The notes: generated by a model from the sequence alone, not told the origin. A stretch of DNA of 64,000 nucleotides from Piliocolobus tephrosceles (GCF_002776525.5 NC_045441.1:84584918-84648917); one strand, 5' to 3'. Positions 24,151 through 36,671 are shown, counted from the first letter of the stretch. Program-made: numbers and translations.

Positions 24151-24984
24151 GCCATCCCCCACCAGAGCTACTGAGCAAGTAGCAACTTGGCAACTCCCTG
24201 GATAGGGCCTCTATGGGAAACTGAAAGCCTCTCTGAGACTGCCTCTGCAGTGGATCTGCCCTTGCTGGACCAATAAAAGAGTAAAGACCCTAAGTGTCTT
24301 ATCCACACCTCCAACAAGCTGTAATAAGCCCAAGGAGAGGAGGCCAATACGTCTCCCACAGGTCCTACACACCCCACAGTGCTTGTGACTAGACAGGGAA
24401 CCCTTGGCTTGGGCCCACAGTACAGACCCTCCATCCTGGCCTGATTGCCCTGAGGGACTGCTGACCTATATCGCTCTGGGTTGGAGCCCTCAGGAGACAA
24501 TCAAATGACCCTCAGTCACAACTACTAATAAGATCCCTTTGTCTGCTGCCTCCATCTTGAGAAAGGAACATAAACACTGAGATTGCACCAAAGCTGCAGT
24601 GGGCAGCCCAGAAGTACCAAATTACAATCTGTAGCCAGCATTCAAGGGGGAGAAAAACTTACACTTTCAGAACATTGAGAAAGAACACAGCTACAATTGT
24701 GAGGAAACATAGGGGAGCCACACAACCAAACAAGAGTTTACCAACTGACCAAAAAGGCTAAGCTACCTGCTGGATCACACCCCAAGGCTTCCACATCAAA
24801 TATACCTCACTAATACACCCACCTCTGAAACCAGAGTCAAGAAGTCAGCTTCAAATAAAGACACTGCACAAAGCCTTGGCCTGGTGAAAACATCCAAAAG
24901 AGAAGTCTGTTGACTATACTTAATCTTCAATGCAGATAACAGAACACCCACACACGGAGATGAGAGAGAACCAATGCAAGAGCT

Positions 24985-26022
24985 CCAGTAACTCAAATGG
25001 TCAGAGTATTTATTGTATGCCATCCAAATGACCACACCCATTCCCCAACAAGAGTTCTTAATCAGGCTGTACTGGCTGAAATAACAGAAATACAATCCAG
25101 AATATGGATAGGTACAAAGATCACTGAGACTCAGGAAGATGACAAAACCCAATCCAAGGAAAATGAGAATCACAATAAAGTGATACAGGAACTGAAGGAT
25201 GAAATAGCTCGTATAAAAAAGAACCTAATGGGTCTGACAGAGCTGAATAACACAATACAATAATTTCACAATGCAATTAGAAGTACTGACAGCAGAAGAA
25301 ACCATGCTAACAAAAGAATCTCAGCACCTGAAGACTGGTTCTCTGAAATAAGAAAGTCAGATGAAAATAAAGAAAGTAGAATAAAAAAGAACAAGCAAAA
25401 CTTGTGAGAAGTATGGGATCATGTAAAGAGGTCAAATCTACAAATCACTGGTATTCCTGAAAGGAGGGGGAGAAAGCAAACAACTTGGAAAACATACTTC
25501 AGGAAATTGTCCATGAAAACTTCACCAACCAAGCTATAGGGTCTAACAGTGAAATTCAGAAAACATAGAGAACTCCTGCAAGATTGTATACAAGAAGATC
25601 ACCCCCAAAACACATATCATCAGCTATTCCAAGGGTAAAATGAAAGAAAGAATTTTAAAGGCAGCTAGAGAGAAAGGGCACATGACCTACAAACGGAACC
25701 CCATTAGGCTAACTGTGGATCTCTCAGCTGAAAACCTACAGTCAGAAGAGATGGGGGCCTATATTCAACATTCTTAAAGAAAAAAATTCTTCAACCAAGA
25801 ATTTCATATACAGACAAAGTGAGCTTCCCAAGTGAAGGAGAAATAAGATCCTTTTCAGATAAACAACTGTTGAGGGAATCCATCACCACCAGACTTGCCT
25901 TACAAGAGATTTTGAAAGGAGCACTATATAGAAAGGAAAGACCAATACCAGCTGATACAAAAACATACTTAAACACACAGACCAGTGTCACTGTAAAACA
26001 ATCACACAAAAAGTCAACATAA
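24985..26022 (+). pseudogene. L1 ORF1 of the composite element, broken
   Basis: The N-terminal, coiled-coil-like part is open at 24997-25260 (IQELKDEIARIKKNL). The middle is frameshifted. The C-terminal domain is partly open from 25635 (KERILKAAREKGHMTYK) and ends at a TAA, 26020-26022. It lies 18 bp before the ORF2 start. Confidence 0.85.
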
Positions 26023-26040
26023 TAATCAGCTAACAACACA

Positions 26041-29000
26041 ATGACAGGATCAAATCCACACAAATCAATATTAACCTTGAATGTAAATGGGCTAAATGCC
26101 CCACTTAAAAGGCACAGAGTAGCAAGCTGGATAAATAAGCAAGACCCAATGGTATGCTGTATTCAAGGGACCCGTCTCACATGTAATGACACTCATAGAC
26201 TCAAAAGGATAAAGAAAAATCTACTAAGCAAATGGAAAACAGAAAAAAGCAGGGATTGCAATCTGAATTGCAGACAAAAGAGATTTCAAATAAACATCAA
26301 AAAAGACAAAGAAGGGCATTACTTAATGGTAAAGGGTTCAATTTAACAAGAAACCCTAAATATATATGTACCCAACACACAAGCACCCAGGTTCATAAAG
26401 CAAGTTCTTAGAGACCTACAAAGAGGCACAAACTCCCACAGACAAAATAGTGGGAGACTTCAACACTCCACAGACAGTATTAAACAGATCACTGAGGCAG
26501 AAAATTAACAAAGATATTCAGGATCTACACTCAGCATTAAACCAAATGGCTCTGATAGACCTCTACAGAACTCTCCACCCAAAAACACCAGAATATACAT
26601 TCTTCTCATCACCACATGACACATACTCTAAAACTGACCAAATAATTGGACATAAAACAATCCTCAACAAAGTACAAGAACTGAAATCATACCAAACACA
26701 CTCTTGGACCACAGAACAATAAAAATAGAAGTCAAGACTATGAAAATCACTCAAAACCATGCAATTACACAGAAATTCAACATCATGCTCCTGAATGGCT
26801 TTGGGGTAAATAATGAAATTAAGACAGAAATCAAGAAGTTCTTTGAAAATAATGAGAACACAAATACAACATACCAGAATCTCAGAGACGCAGCTAAGGC
26901 AGTGTTAAGAGATAACTTCATTGAACTAAATGCCCACGACAAAAAGTTAGAGAGATCTCAAATTAACAACCTACCTTCACAACTGAAAGAATTAGGCAAG
27001 AACAAATCAACCCCAAAACTAGCGGATGACAAGAAATAACAAAAATCAGAGCTGAACTGAAGGAAATTGAGACACCAAAAAAACAATCAAACAATCAATT
27101 AATCCAAGGGCTGGTGTTTGAAAAAACTAATAAAATAGACCACGAGCTAGACTAATAAAGAAGAGAGAAAAGCTCCAAATAAACACAATTAGAAATGACA
27201 AAGGGAATGGTACTACTGACCCCATAGAAATAAAAACAACCAAGAGAAACTACTGTGAATGCCTCTATACACACCAACTAGAAAACCTAGAAGAGATGAG
27301 TAAATTCCTGGATGCATACACTCTCCCAAGACAGAGCCAGGAAGAAACTGGTTCCCTGAGCAGACCAATAATGAGCTCTGAAATCAAATCAGTAATAAAT
27401 AGCCCACCAAAAAAAAAAAGGCCAAGGGCCTGATGGATTCATAACTGAATTCTACCAGACATACAAATGAGAGCTGTACCATTTCCACTGAAGTAATTCC
27501 AAAAAAATGAGGATGAGGGACTCCTCCCCAACTCATTCTATAAGGTCAACATCATCTTGATATCCAAACCTGGAAGGGACACAACAAAAAAAGAAAATTT
27601 CAGGCCGATATCCTTGATGAACATCAATACAAAAATCCTCAGCAAAATACTGGCAAACCAAATCCAGCAGCACATCAAAAAGCTAATCCACAAAGATTGA
27701 ATAGGCTTCAACTCCAGGATGCAAGTTTGGTTCAACATGTGCAAATCAATAAATGTGATTCATCATATAAATAGAACAAAAGACAAAAAACCATATGATT
27801 ATCTCAATAGACACAGAAAAGGCCTTTGATAAAATTCAACACTCTTTCATGTTAAAAATTCTCAATGAAGTAGGTATTGAAGGAACATACTTCAAAATAA
27901 TAAGAGCCATCTATGACAAACCCACAGCCAACATTATACTGAATGGGCAAAAGTTGGACGCATTTTCCCTTGAAAACTGACAAGGATGCCCTCTCTCACC
28001 ACTACTATTAAACATAGTAATGGAAGTCCTAGCCAGAGCCATCAGGCAAGAGAAAGAAAGAAAGGTCATCCAAATAGGAAAAGAGAAAGTTAAACTATCC
28101 CTGTTTGCAGATGACACGATTCCATATCTAGAAAAAAAAGAAAAAAAAAAACATAGTCTTGGCCCAAAAGTTCCTCCATCTGATAAACAACTCCAGCAGA
28201 GTTGCAGGATACAAAATCAATGTACAAAAATCACTAGCATTCCTATACACCAACAACAGCCAGAGAGCCAAATCAGAAAGGCAATCCCATTCACAACTGC
28301 CAGAAAAAGAATAAACTTCATAGAAATACAGCTACCCAGGGAGGTGAAAAATCTCTACAATGAGAATTACAAAACCTTGCTCAAAGAAATCAGAGAAGAC
28401 ACAAACAAATGGATAAACATCCCATGTTCATGAATAGGAAGAATCAATATCACTAAAATGACTATATTACCCAAAGCAATTTATAGATTAAATGCTATTC
28501 CTATCAAACTACCAATGACATTCTTCACAGAACTAGAAAAAACTATTTTAAAATTCATATTGAACCAAAATAGAACCCAAGTAACCAGAAGAAATCCTAA
28601 GCAAAAATAGCAAAGGTGGAGGCATCACATTACCTGACTTCAAACTATACTACAAGGCCACAGTGACCAAAACAGCATGGTACTGGCACAAAAACAGGCA
28701 CATAGACCAATGGAACAGAATAGAGAGCCCAGAAATAAGGCTGTACACCTATGACCATCTGATATTTGACAAAGCTGACAAAAACAAGCAATGGGGAAAA
28801 GACCACTAATCAATACATGGTGCTGGGAAAACTGGATAGCCATATGTGGAAGATTGAAGCTGGACCCCTTCCTTACACTATACACAAAAATAAACTCAAG
28901 ATGGATTAAATACTTAAATGTAAAACCTCAAACTATTAAAACCATGGAAGATTACATAGGAAATACCATCCTGGACATAGGAACGGGCAGAGATTTCATG

Positions 29001-29793
29001 AAAAAGAAACCAACAGCAATTGAAACAAAATTAAAAACTGACAAATGGATCTAATTAAACTTAAGAGCTTCTGTACAGCAAAGGAAACGATCCATAGAGT
29101 AAAGAGACAACCTACGGAATGAGAAAAAAATATTTACAAACTATGCATCTGGCATGGTCTAATATCCAGCATCTATAAGGAACTTAAGCAAATTTACAAG
29201 GAAAAAACAAACCACCCCATAAAAATGTGGGCAAAAGACATGAACAGACACTTTTCAAAGGAAGCATACACATGACCCACAGGCATATGAAAAGAAAGCT
29301 CAGTATCACTGATCATTAGAAAAATGCAAATCAAAACCACAATAAGATAACATCTCAAACCAGTCAGAATGGCTATTACTAAAAAGTCAAAAATAACAGG
29401 TGTTGGAGATGTTGCAGAGAAAAGGGGATGCTTATACACTGCTGGTAGAAATGTAAATTAGGTCAGTCATCAGTCATTGTGGAAGACAGTATGGCAATTC
29501 CTCAAAAAGTTAAAAGAAGAACTACCATTTGACCCAGCAATCCCATTACTGGGTATATACCCAGAGGAATATAAGTCATTCTACCATAAACACACATGTA
29601 CGTGTATGTTCACTGCAGCACTAAAGAAAATGTGATACATATATGGCATGGAGTACTACACAGCTATAAAAAAGAATGAGATCATTTCTTTTGCAGCAAC
29701 ATGGATCAAGCTGGAGATCATCATTCCTAAGTGAAATAATGCAGGAACAGAAAATCAAATATCTCACGTTATCACTTGTAAGTGGGAGCTAAA
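26041..29793 (+). pseudogene. L1 ORF2 of the composite element, broken
   Basis: The ATG at 26041 opens MTGSNPHKSILTLNVNGLN. The endonuclease block reads CIQGTRLTC, so the conserved catalytic E of CIQET is G; GDFNTP is kept at 26453. The reverse transcriptase FADD box is present in the piece 28020-28433 (KLSLFADDTIPYL), and 28791-29054 holds WCWENW. Many frame breaks; no function expected. Confidence 0.88.
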
Positions 29794-30609
29794 CACTGAC
29801 TACCCATGGAAACAAGGATGACAACAACAAACTCTGAGGTCTACTTGAGAGTGAAGGGTGAGAGGAAGGAGAGGACCAAAAAACTACCTTTCAGGTACTA
29901 TGCTCATTACCTGGGTAATAAAATTATCTGTACACCAAATCCTCATACAATGCAATTTACCTAGATGACAAACCTGCACATGTACCCTTGAACCTAAAAG
30001 TTTTAAAAAGGAAATACTGCATTGAATCTATAGGTCACTTTGGGTAGTATGGACATTTAACAAAAAAAAATTCTTCCAATTCATGAGCATGAGATATATT
30101 TCTATTTATTTGAGTCTTCTTCAATTTATTTAATCGATGTTTAGGAATTTTCAATGCACAGAGGTTTCACTTTCTTGGCTAAATTTCCTCCTAAGTGTAT
30201 TATTCTTTTCTGATGGAAATGGAACTGTTTTCTTAATTTCTATTTTTGGATACTTCATTTTTAGTATATAAAAATGTAACTTATTTTTGTATGTTGATTT
30301 TGTATCACACAACTTCACTGAATTTATTAATTCTAACCATTTTTTGGTATTTAGGGTCTTGTACATGTAAGATAATTTAATCTGCAAACAGAGATCATTG
30401 AACTTCTTACATTCTAACTTGGATACCTTTTATTTATTTTTCTTACATAATTGCTCTAGCTAGGAGATCCAGAATGATGTTGGGTAGAAATGGTGGGAAT
30501 GGACTCCCTTGTCATGTTCTTGATCTTAGAGAGCTTTCAGTTTTTTACCATTGAATATGATGCTTACTGTGTGCTTGTTATATATGACCTTTATTATGTT
30601 GAGGTACAT

Positions 30610-30646
30610 TACTTCTATATGAGGTACATATAGAAGTATACTTCTA
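30610..30646. repeat. Overlapping inverted repeats (template-switch-like scar)
   Basis: TACTTCTATATG at 30610-30621 pairs perfectly with CATATAGAAGTA at 30627-30638, and TAGAAGTATACTTCTA at 30631-30646 is a perfect 16-bp palindrome. GAGGTACAT also occurs twice (30601 and 30621). Confidence 0.85.
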
Positions 30647-31243
30647 TACTTCAATTGTTGAGAATTTTTATTGTGAAAGGATGTTAAATTTTGTGAAATG
30701 CTTTGCTAAGCTTCTTGAATCTATAAATTTGTCTTCCCCAAATCTAGAAACTTGTAGTTATTATTTTGTCAAATGTATTTTCTGTATTAATCTCTCCCTC
30801 CTCTCCTTCGAAGACTCCAAAGACACAAATTTATATATTTTGCTATAAATTTTTAATTTCTTCCTGTTCTGTTCTTCAGATTGGATCATTTCTATTGATT
30901 TACTTTAAAATTAATATACACATCTCTATCATCTCCATTCTGCTTTAGAGCCTCATCAGGTGAATGTTTTATTTCAGACATTATATCTTTAAATTTCCAT
31001 GGTTCTTCCTTAAGATTTTATTTCTGTACTCAGAATTTCCATTTTTCTATTCATTTCAAGAGTTACACCTTACATCATGGAGCAGGGTTATAAAGGCTGC
31101 TTTGATGTCTTTGCCTGATCATTCCAACATCTGGGTCATCTCACAATAAGCATCTTTATTCCTTTCAGAATTGATCACCTTTTCCTGGTTCCCTGTAAGT
31201 AAAGTAATTTTGGTTTTACCCTAGATTCTATATTTTATTTTTT

Positions 31244-31475
31244 TAGAGATGGTATCTTGCTGTGTTGCCTGGGCTTGAGTGCAGCTGCTATTCCCAGGTA
31301 CAATAACAGTGTACTACAGCCTTGAACTCCTGGCCTCAAGTGACCCTCCTGCCTCAGCTTCCTGGGTAGCTTGGACTACAGAAGTGTGCCACCATGTCCG
31401 GCTATCCTGTGTATTTTTAATTTAATATTATTTTAAAATGAATGACAGCATCTTTCCTCAAAGTGCACAGAGACT
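31244..31475 (-). repeat. Alu-like monomer with flank, source of a displaced copy
   Basis: An antisense 7SL-like monomer (TAGAGATGGTATCTTGCTGTG, CCTTGAACTCCTGGCC, ACCATGTCCGGCTA) with its own poly-T (31233-31243) on the left and 60 bp of unique flank on the right. The same 232 bp recur at 32793-33025. Confidence 0.8.
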
Positions 31476-31523
31476 AGAAGATATAAATATGTAAGCCAAT
31501 AGCTACAACACGTTGATAAATGC

Positions 31524-31895
31524 TGTATAAAATGAATTGCATGCCTCCAAAATTCACATGTTGAAGTTCTATCCCCAATATATCTGTATTTCAAGATAGG
31601 CGCTATAAGGAGTTAATTAAGGTGAAATGAGGTATAAGGGTGGGCCATGATCCAGTAGGATCATACAAAGAGACACCAGAGAGTGCTCATTCTCTGTTTC
31701 CATCAAGTAAGGACATGATGAGAAGATGATCAACCACCTACAAGCCAGAAAGAGAATGCTTGCCAGAAAGCAAATCAGCCAATATCTTGATCTTGGACTT
31801 CCCATCCTCCAGAACTGAGAAATAAATTTCTGTTACTTAAGCCTCTCAGTCTGTAGTATTTTGTTATAGTACTCTAAGAACACTTAGAGAGTTAG
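31524..31895 (+). mobile_element. MaLR LTR, MLT1-type
   Basis: CAAAATTCACATGTTGAAG, GGGTGGGCC, CTTGATCTTGGACTTCCC, CCAGAACTGAGAAATAAATT and a GTATTTTGTTATAG end follow the MLT1 LTR. Solo LTR; no internal region seen. Ends are approximate. Confidence 0.75.
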
Positions 31896-32311
31896 GTTAT
31901 TATTGGACTTACTCTGCCTTGTCTAACATCCTAAGATCAGTAAGATTTTTCAACAGTGGCTCTTAAAGGTAATAATGTGGAAAAGTATACAGCATTTTAA
32001 AAATTAAAGATAAATAAAATCTATGATGTATCAGAAACATAGAGTAGAAAAATAATGGAAGTTTCCTTGAGAAATTTACTGAAAATAAAAATGTATACAA
32101 AGAAGAACACAGAATTCAATAATACGTAGAAGGGGCAGAAGAAACGCCAACTTTAGGGAAAGCTTAATAAGTATTGGCTAGATAGATGGAAATAGAAAAC
32201 AGGGGAAGAATGCAGCAGAACTGGACAATGAGATGGTTAATTAATAGCATCAATGGGTAATAAACACAAGGAATAGATCTCATCATGCTTAAGTAGAAAA
32301 GAACCTTGTAT
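31896..32311. other. Intronic sequence, nothing recognised
   Basis: AT-rich spacer between the MLT1-type LTR and an L1MA. Confidence 0.45.
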
Positions 32312-34735
32312 TTACAATAAGATAAGAGGGATTAACAGACAAGAGAAAGAAATAAAGGGCACCCAAACTGAAAAGGAAAAAGTCAAATTATCCTTGTTTG
32401 CAGATGATATGATCCTATATTTGGCATAACCTAAAGAATTCATCAAAAAGCTATTAGAACTGATAAACAAATTCAGTAAAGTTGCAGGATACAAAATCAA
32501 CATACAAAAAGTCAGCAGCTTTCCTATAGGCCAACAGTGAACAATCTGAAAAAGAAATCAAGTACTATTATTTATAATTGCTATAAGCAAAATACCCAGA
32601 AATAAACTTTACCAAAGAAGTGAAAGATCTCTACAATGAAAACTATAGAACACTGATGCCAGAAATTTAAGAGGACACACAAAAAAATTGAAAGATATTC
32701 CATGTTAGTGAACTGGAAGACTATTGTTAAAATGCCCATACTACTCAAAGCAATACACAGATTCAATGCAATCCTTATCAAAATACCAATGATAGAGATG
32801 GTATCTTGCTGTGTTGCCCAGGCTTGAGTGCAGCTGCTCTTCCCAGGTACAATAACAGCGTACTACAGCCTTGAACTCCTGGCCTCAAGTGGCCCTCCTG
32901 CCTCAGCTTCCTGGGTAGCTTGGACTACAGAAGTGTGCCACCATGCCTGGCTATCCTGTATATTTTTAATTTAATATTATTTTTAAAATGAATGACAGCA
33001 TCTTTCCTCAAAGTGCACAGAGACTTTAAAACTAATATACACATTTTCTATTTCACAGAAATAGAAAAACCAATCCTAAAATTCATATGGAACCACAAAG
33101 ACCCAGAATAGCCAAAGCTATCCTGAATAAAAGAAACAAAACTGGAGGAATCACATTCCCTGACTTCAAAGTATACTACAGAGCTATTATAATCAAAACA
33201 CCATGGTACTGGCATAAAAAGAGATACATAGACCAATGGAACAGAATAGAGAATGCAGACATAAATCCATAAAACTACAGTTAACTCATTTTTGACAAAG
33301 ATTCTGAAAATGTATATTGGGGAAGGGACAGTCTCTTCAATAAATGGTGCTGGGAAAGCTGGTTATCCATATGCAGAAGAATGAAACTAGACCCCTCTCT
33401 CTGACTGTACCCAAAAATCAAATCAAAATGGATTAAATACTTAAATCTAAAACCTGAAAGTGTGAAATTATTAAAAGAAAACATTGTGGAAAGTCTCCTG
33501 GATATTGGACTGGGCAAGGATTTTTTTGACTGACATCCCATAAGCACAGGGAACCAAAGTAAAAACAGACAAGTGAGATCATATCAAGTTAAAAAGCTTC
33601 TGTACTGTAAAGTAAACAATCAACAAAGTGAAGCAATAACCCACAGAATGGGAGAAAATATTTTCAGACTACTCATCTGACAGGGGATTAATAAGCAGAA
33701 TATGTAAGGAGCTCAAACAACTCTATAGGGAAAAAGCTAATAGTTCAACTTAAAATGGGCAAAAGATCAGAATAGATATTTCTCAAAAGAAGACCTACAA
33801 ATGGCAAACAGGTATATGAAAAGGTGCTCAACATCACTGATCATCAGATAAATTCAAATCAAAAGTACAATGACACATTATTTCACTCTGGTTAAAATGG
33901 CTTTTATCCAAAAGACAAGCAACGATGAATGCTGGTGAGGGTGTGGAGAAAAGAGAATGCTCATACACTGTTGGTGGGAATGCAAATTAGTACAGCCACT
34001 AGGGAGAAAAGTATAGAGGTTTCTCATAAAACTTAAACTACCATATGATCCAGCTATCGCACTGCTAGATATATACCCAAGAGAAAGAAAACCAGTACAC
34101 TGAAAAGATAGCTGCACTCCAATGTTTATTGCAGCACTATTCACAATAGCTAAGACTTGGAAGAAACAGATAAATGAATAAAGAAAATGTGGTAAATATA
34201 CACAAGAGAGTACTATTCAGCCATAAAAAATGAGATCCTGTCATTTGCAAAAACGTGGATGGAACTGGAGGACATTATGTTAAGTGAAAAAAGATAGGTA
34301 CAGAAAGACAAACTTTGCTCATTTTCACTTATTTGCGGGAACCAAAAATGAAAAACAGTTAAACTTATAGAGATAAAGAGTAAAATAATGGTTACCAGAG
34401 GCTGGGGAGGGTAGAGAGGGTGGGGGGCAGTTAGCGGGGATGGTTAATGGGAACAAAAATATAGTTAGATAGAATTAATAAGATCTAGTATTTGATCACA
34501 CAACAGGGTGACTACAGTTAGCAATAATCTATTGCACATTTAAAAATAACTAAAAGAGTATAACTGGATTGTTTGTAATGCCAAAAAATGAACGCTTGAA
34601 GTGATGGATACCCTATTTATGCTGATGTGATTATTACACATTGTGTGCCTGTATCAAAATATCTCATGTACCGCATAATATATCCACCTACTATGTACTC
34701 GTAAAATTAAAAATTTTAAAAATGAAATCCTTCAG
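32312..34735 (+). mobile_element. 5'-truncated L1MA-type L1, sense
   Basis: It starts just before the reverse transcriptase FADD box (GTTTGCAGATGATATGATCC at 32395) and runs to an L1MA-like 3' UTR (GTGATTATTACACATTGTGTG, CTACTATGTACTCG). A foreign 258-bp segment at 32793-33050 interrupts it. A 61-codon open piece (33087-33272) is ORF2 (RIAKAILNKRNKTGGITFPD). Broken throughout. Confidence 0.82.
32793..33050 (+). repeat. Templated insertion made of two nearby source segments
   Basis: 32793-33025 copies 31244-31475 at about 96-97 percent (8 substitutions and 1 indel by eye). Joined to it through a shared ACT, 33023-33048 copies 30902-30927 (ACTTTAAAA, TAATATACACAT). The piece sits inside L1 ORF2 between CCAATGA and TTCACAGAAATAG, which are next to each other in normal L1. 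Confidence 0.82.
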
Positions 34736-34749
34736 AATAAAATCATTTA

Positions 34750-35944
34750 AAATATCTAATATCAATAAATAAAGCCAAAAATAACCTTTGAAAAGATAAT
34801 CAACAATTAAGAATACATCTTCTTCTCAAGATGGAACATTTATTAAAGTAATGATAAACTAGGCCCTTAAGTAAGACTTACACATTTCAACAAAATCTCC
34901 CAAACAAACCAAATTCTGACTGTAACTCAATTAACATAGAAGTAAATATGAAAAGGTAAAATCTCCTATTTTCAGAAACATAAAAAACTTCCAAATTACT
35001 CATAAGACAAAGAAATGAGCAGAACAAGTAGAAATTACTTAAAAACGAGTACTGGAATTGTAATGAAAATATTACATTACTCAAACATAAATATAGCCAA
35101 AGCAGTAGTTGTAGAAAAATTTGAAAATTAATCTGTTAAGAGTCCAACATAAACATAACAGAGCCAAAGAAGATATAACAGAGGAAACAATAATGCTATT
35201 AATATACATACATGATCAGCAAAGTCATAAATTAGTTATTTGAAAGACTAATAAAACAGATAAATCTCTGGCAATACTGGTTAAGAAAAAAAGAAAAAAA
35301 GAACTAATGATCATAAAATAAAAACAAAGAATTAAAAAAGTTTTAGACTTTACATCCCTTTAGAGAGCTTTAATTTTTAAAAACCATTCTGCTGAATTCA
35401 TCTATTTTAAGTGTCACATTAAAGGAAATATTATAACTAGCTAGAGATTTAAAAATTGAGAGTATATGGGATAGAAGACATTGACAATTTTAAGGAGAAT
35501 ACAAAATAGAATAACATCAAAGAAATCAACAACCTGAATAGACCTGAAAGCATAAAGTGAATTAGTAGTTGAAGTGCACGTACACACAGACATACACTCA
35601 CTCACACTCACCATTTGACCCAGAGTTTTTACTGGTAACTTCTATCTAATAGATGATTATTCGAGACTTATGCAAAATTCTCCCAAAGAATGAAAAAAAA
35701 AGACAAAACACCTGCAATGCATTTTTTGAGGCTAGAATAACCTTGACAACAAAACCCAAACAAGCACAAAACAGACTAATTTTACTCATAAACACAGAAC
35801 CCAAACTTCTAAAATGTTATCAAACCTAAATCCTAAAACTTGCAAAGTAGATTAAAACAATATATGAGGCTCAAGTTGGATTTATCCTAAGAATATTTAG
35901 GTGATTTAACATTAGACAAATAATAGATGTAATTCTTCACATTA
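34750..35944 (+). repeat. Old L1M ORF2-like sequence, diverged
   Basis: AGCAGTAGTTGTAGAAAAATTTG, ACTAATAAAACAGATAAATCTCTGGC and AAGGAGAATAC fall in the order of L1 ORF2 on the plus strand. Broken everywhere; the boundaries are guesses. Confidence 0.5.
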
Positions 35945-36610
35945 AAAAATAAAGGCAACTTCTGGGATAGAACAAAATTAAGTAGATGTATTTTCCTCTT
36001 GCTAAATACAACCAAAAACTCTGGATATTTTATAAAAACAAACATTAAAAGATTCTGAAAGTGGAAATGAAAAGGAAGACTGGCTAGAAACCTCAGAACC
36101 CAGAGAATGACACAGCAGTAAGCTCCCTGAGTTTCTTTTTACCTCTTATAACCCAGACTGTGTGCTAGACAAATTAGCAAACTGTATCTACACTATAAAT
36201 ACAGGAACAACAAACTTGTTTTATCCTTCTCCTCTTGAGTGTTCTAAATTATCTTTGGTGGTGGAGAAAAAAAAAATATACCGCTGCCTAATGTGGTCCT
36301 ATATGTATGTATAGGAAATATGTAAAACAACTATGCTATACACATAGGGTAGAGTAAAGGGACATAAAGAAAGGTAAGATTTTTAAACTTCACACTGGAA
36401 AATGATACCAGTAGACTGTGATGTTACATATCTATAACATAATACTGCAACCACTGAAAAATCTATACAAAGAGATACACTAAAAAACAATGTAAATAAA
36501 AATGGAATTCTAAAAAGTGTTCAAACAGCCCCCTAGAAGACAGAAAAAAGAAAACAGAGAAACCAAGAACAGGGGGAACAAACAGAAAACTAAAAGTAAA
36601 ATGGAAAACC
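35945..36610 (+). repeat. Old L1M segment around the ORF1/ORF2 junction
   Basis: CTTCTGGGATAGAACAAAAT, AAGGAAGACTGGCTAGA, TATCTTTGGTGGTGGAG and AAAATGGAATTCTAAAAAG match my memory of the L1M 5' region. Sense strand. Not the same copy as the preceding piece because the order is wrong. Confidence 0.5.
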
Positions 36611-36671
36611 TAATGTATTTACCCATATTCTTGTTTACTGTATCCTTTCTTCCTTCCTGTTATTCCAAAGT

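Larger units (their letters stand above)
20822..30005 (+). mobile_element. Composite L1PB-like LINE-1, sense, two 5' modules
   Basis: A 9.2-kb plus-strand insertion in the antisense L1MA. From 22540 a complete L1 can be read: 5' start AGCCAGAATGGCCGACTAGA, long 5' UTR, ORF1, ORF2, and a 3' end CTGCACATGTACCCTTGAACC at 29970-29999. In front of it (20822-22530) is a second 5' UTR and ORF1 start of a related L1. The outer ends are bounded by TACTG-containing flanks (ATTGTACTG and AAATACTG). The subfamily call (L1PB or an L1PA of similar age) is from the 3' end and is tentative. Confidence 0.78.
18486..30705 (-). mobile_element. L1MA/L1MB-type antisense L1 inserted in the L1M
   Basis: The 3' end starts at about 18486 (GGTGAAAACACTTGAGATCT on the plus strand) and runs antisense to 20821; after the plus-strand L1 insertion it resumes at about 30008 (GCATTGAATCTATAGGTCAC) and ends near 30705 (GTGAAATGCTTTGCT). 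Flanks TTTTGCCAGG and TTTGCTAAGC look like an eroded target duplication. Two Alus and a (TG)n tract lie within it. Confidence 0.75.
4845..31230 (-). mobile_element. Ancient antisense L1M, host of a nested insertion stack
   Basis: Pieces of one old L1 can be followed in consistent order on the minus strand: 3' end 4845-5919, then 12415-12498, 12786-13361, 15925-16128, 16551-16793, 17084-17908, 17981-18485, and after a 12.2-kb insertion 30706-31230. At each break the reading resumes close to where it left off: for example GGACTCTCTATTCTGTT-like sequence is split by an Alu, and the stretch that becomes GCTTCTTGAATCTATAAATTTG resumes at about 30706. All frames are broken. The family is L1M-type (L1ME/L1MC level); I cannot fix the exact subfamily. 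Confidence 0.75.

Noticed and set aside
21000..24500. GC-rich region as the RUNDC3B CpG-island promoter
   Set aside because: It is L1 5' UTR sequence with few CG dinucleotides, and it lies downstream of exon 2 in gene direction.
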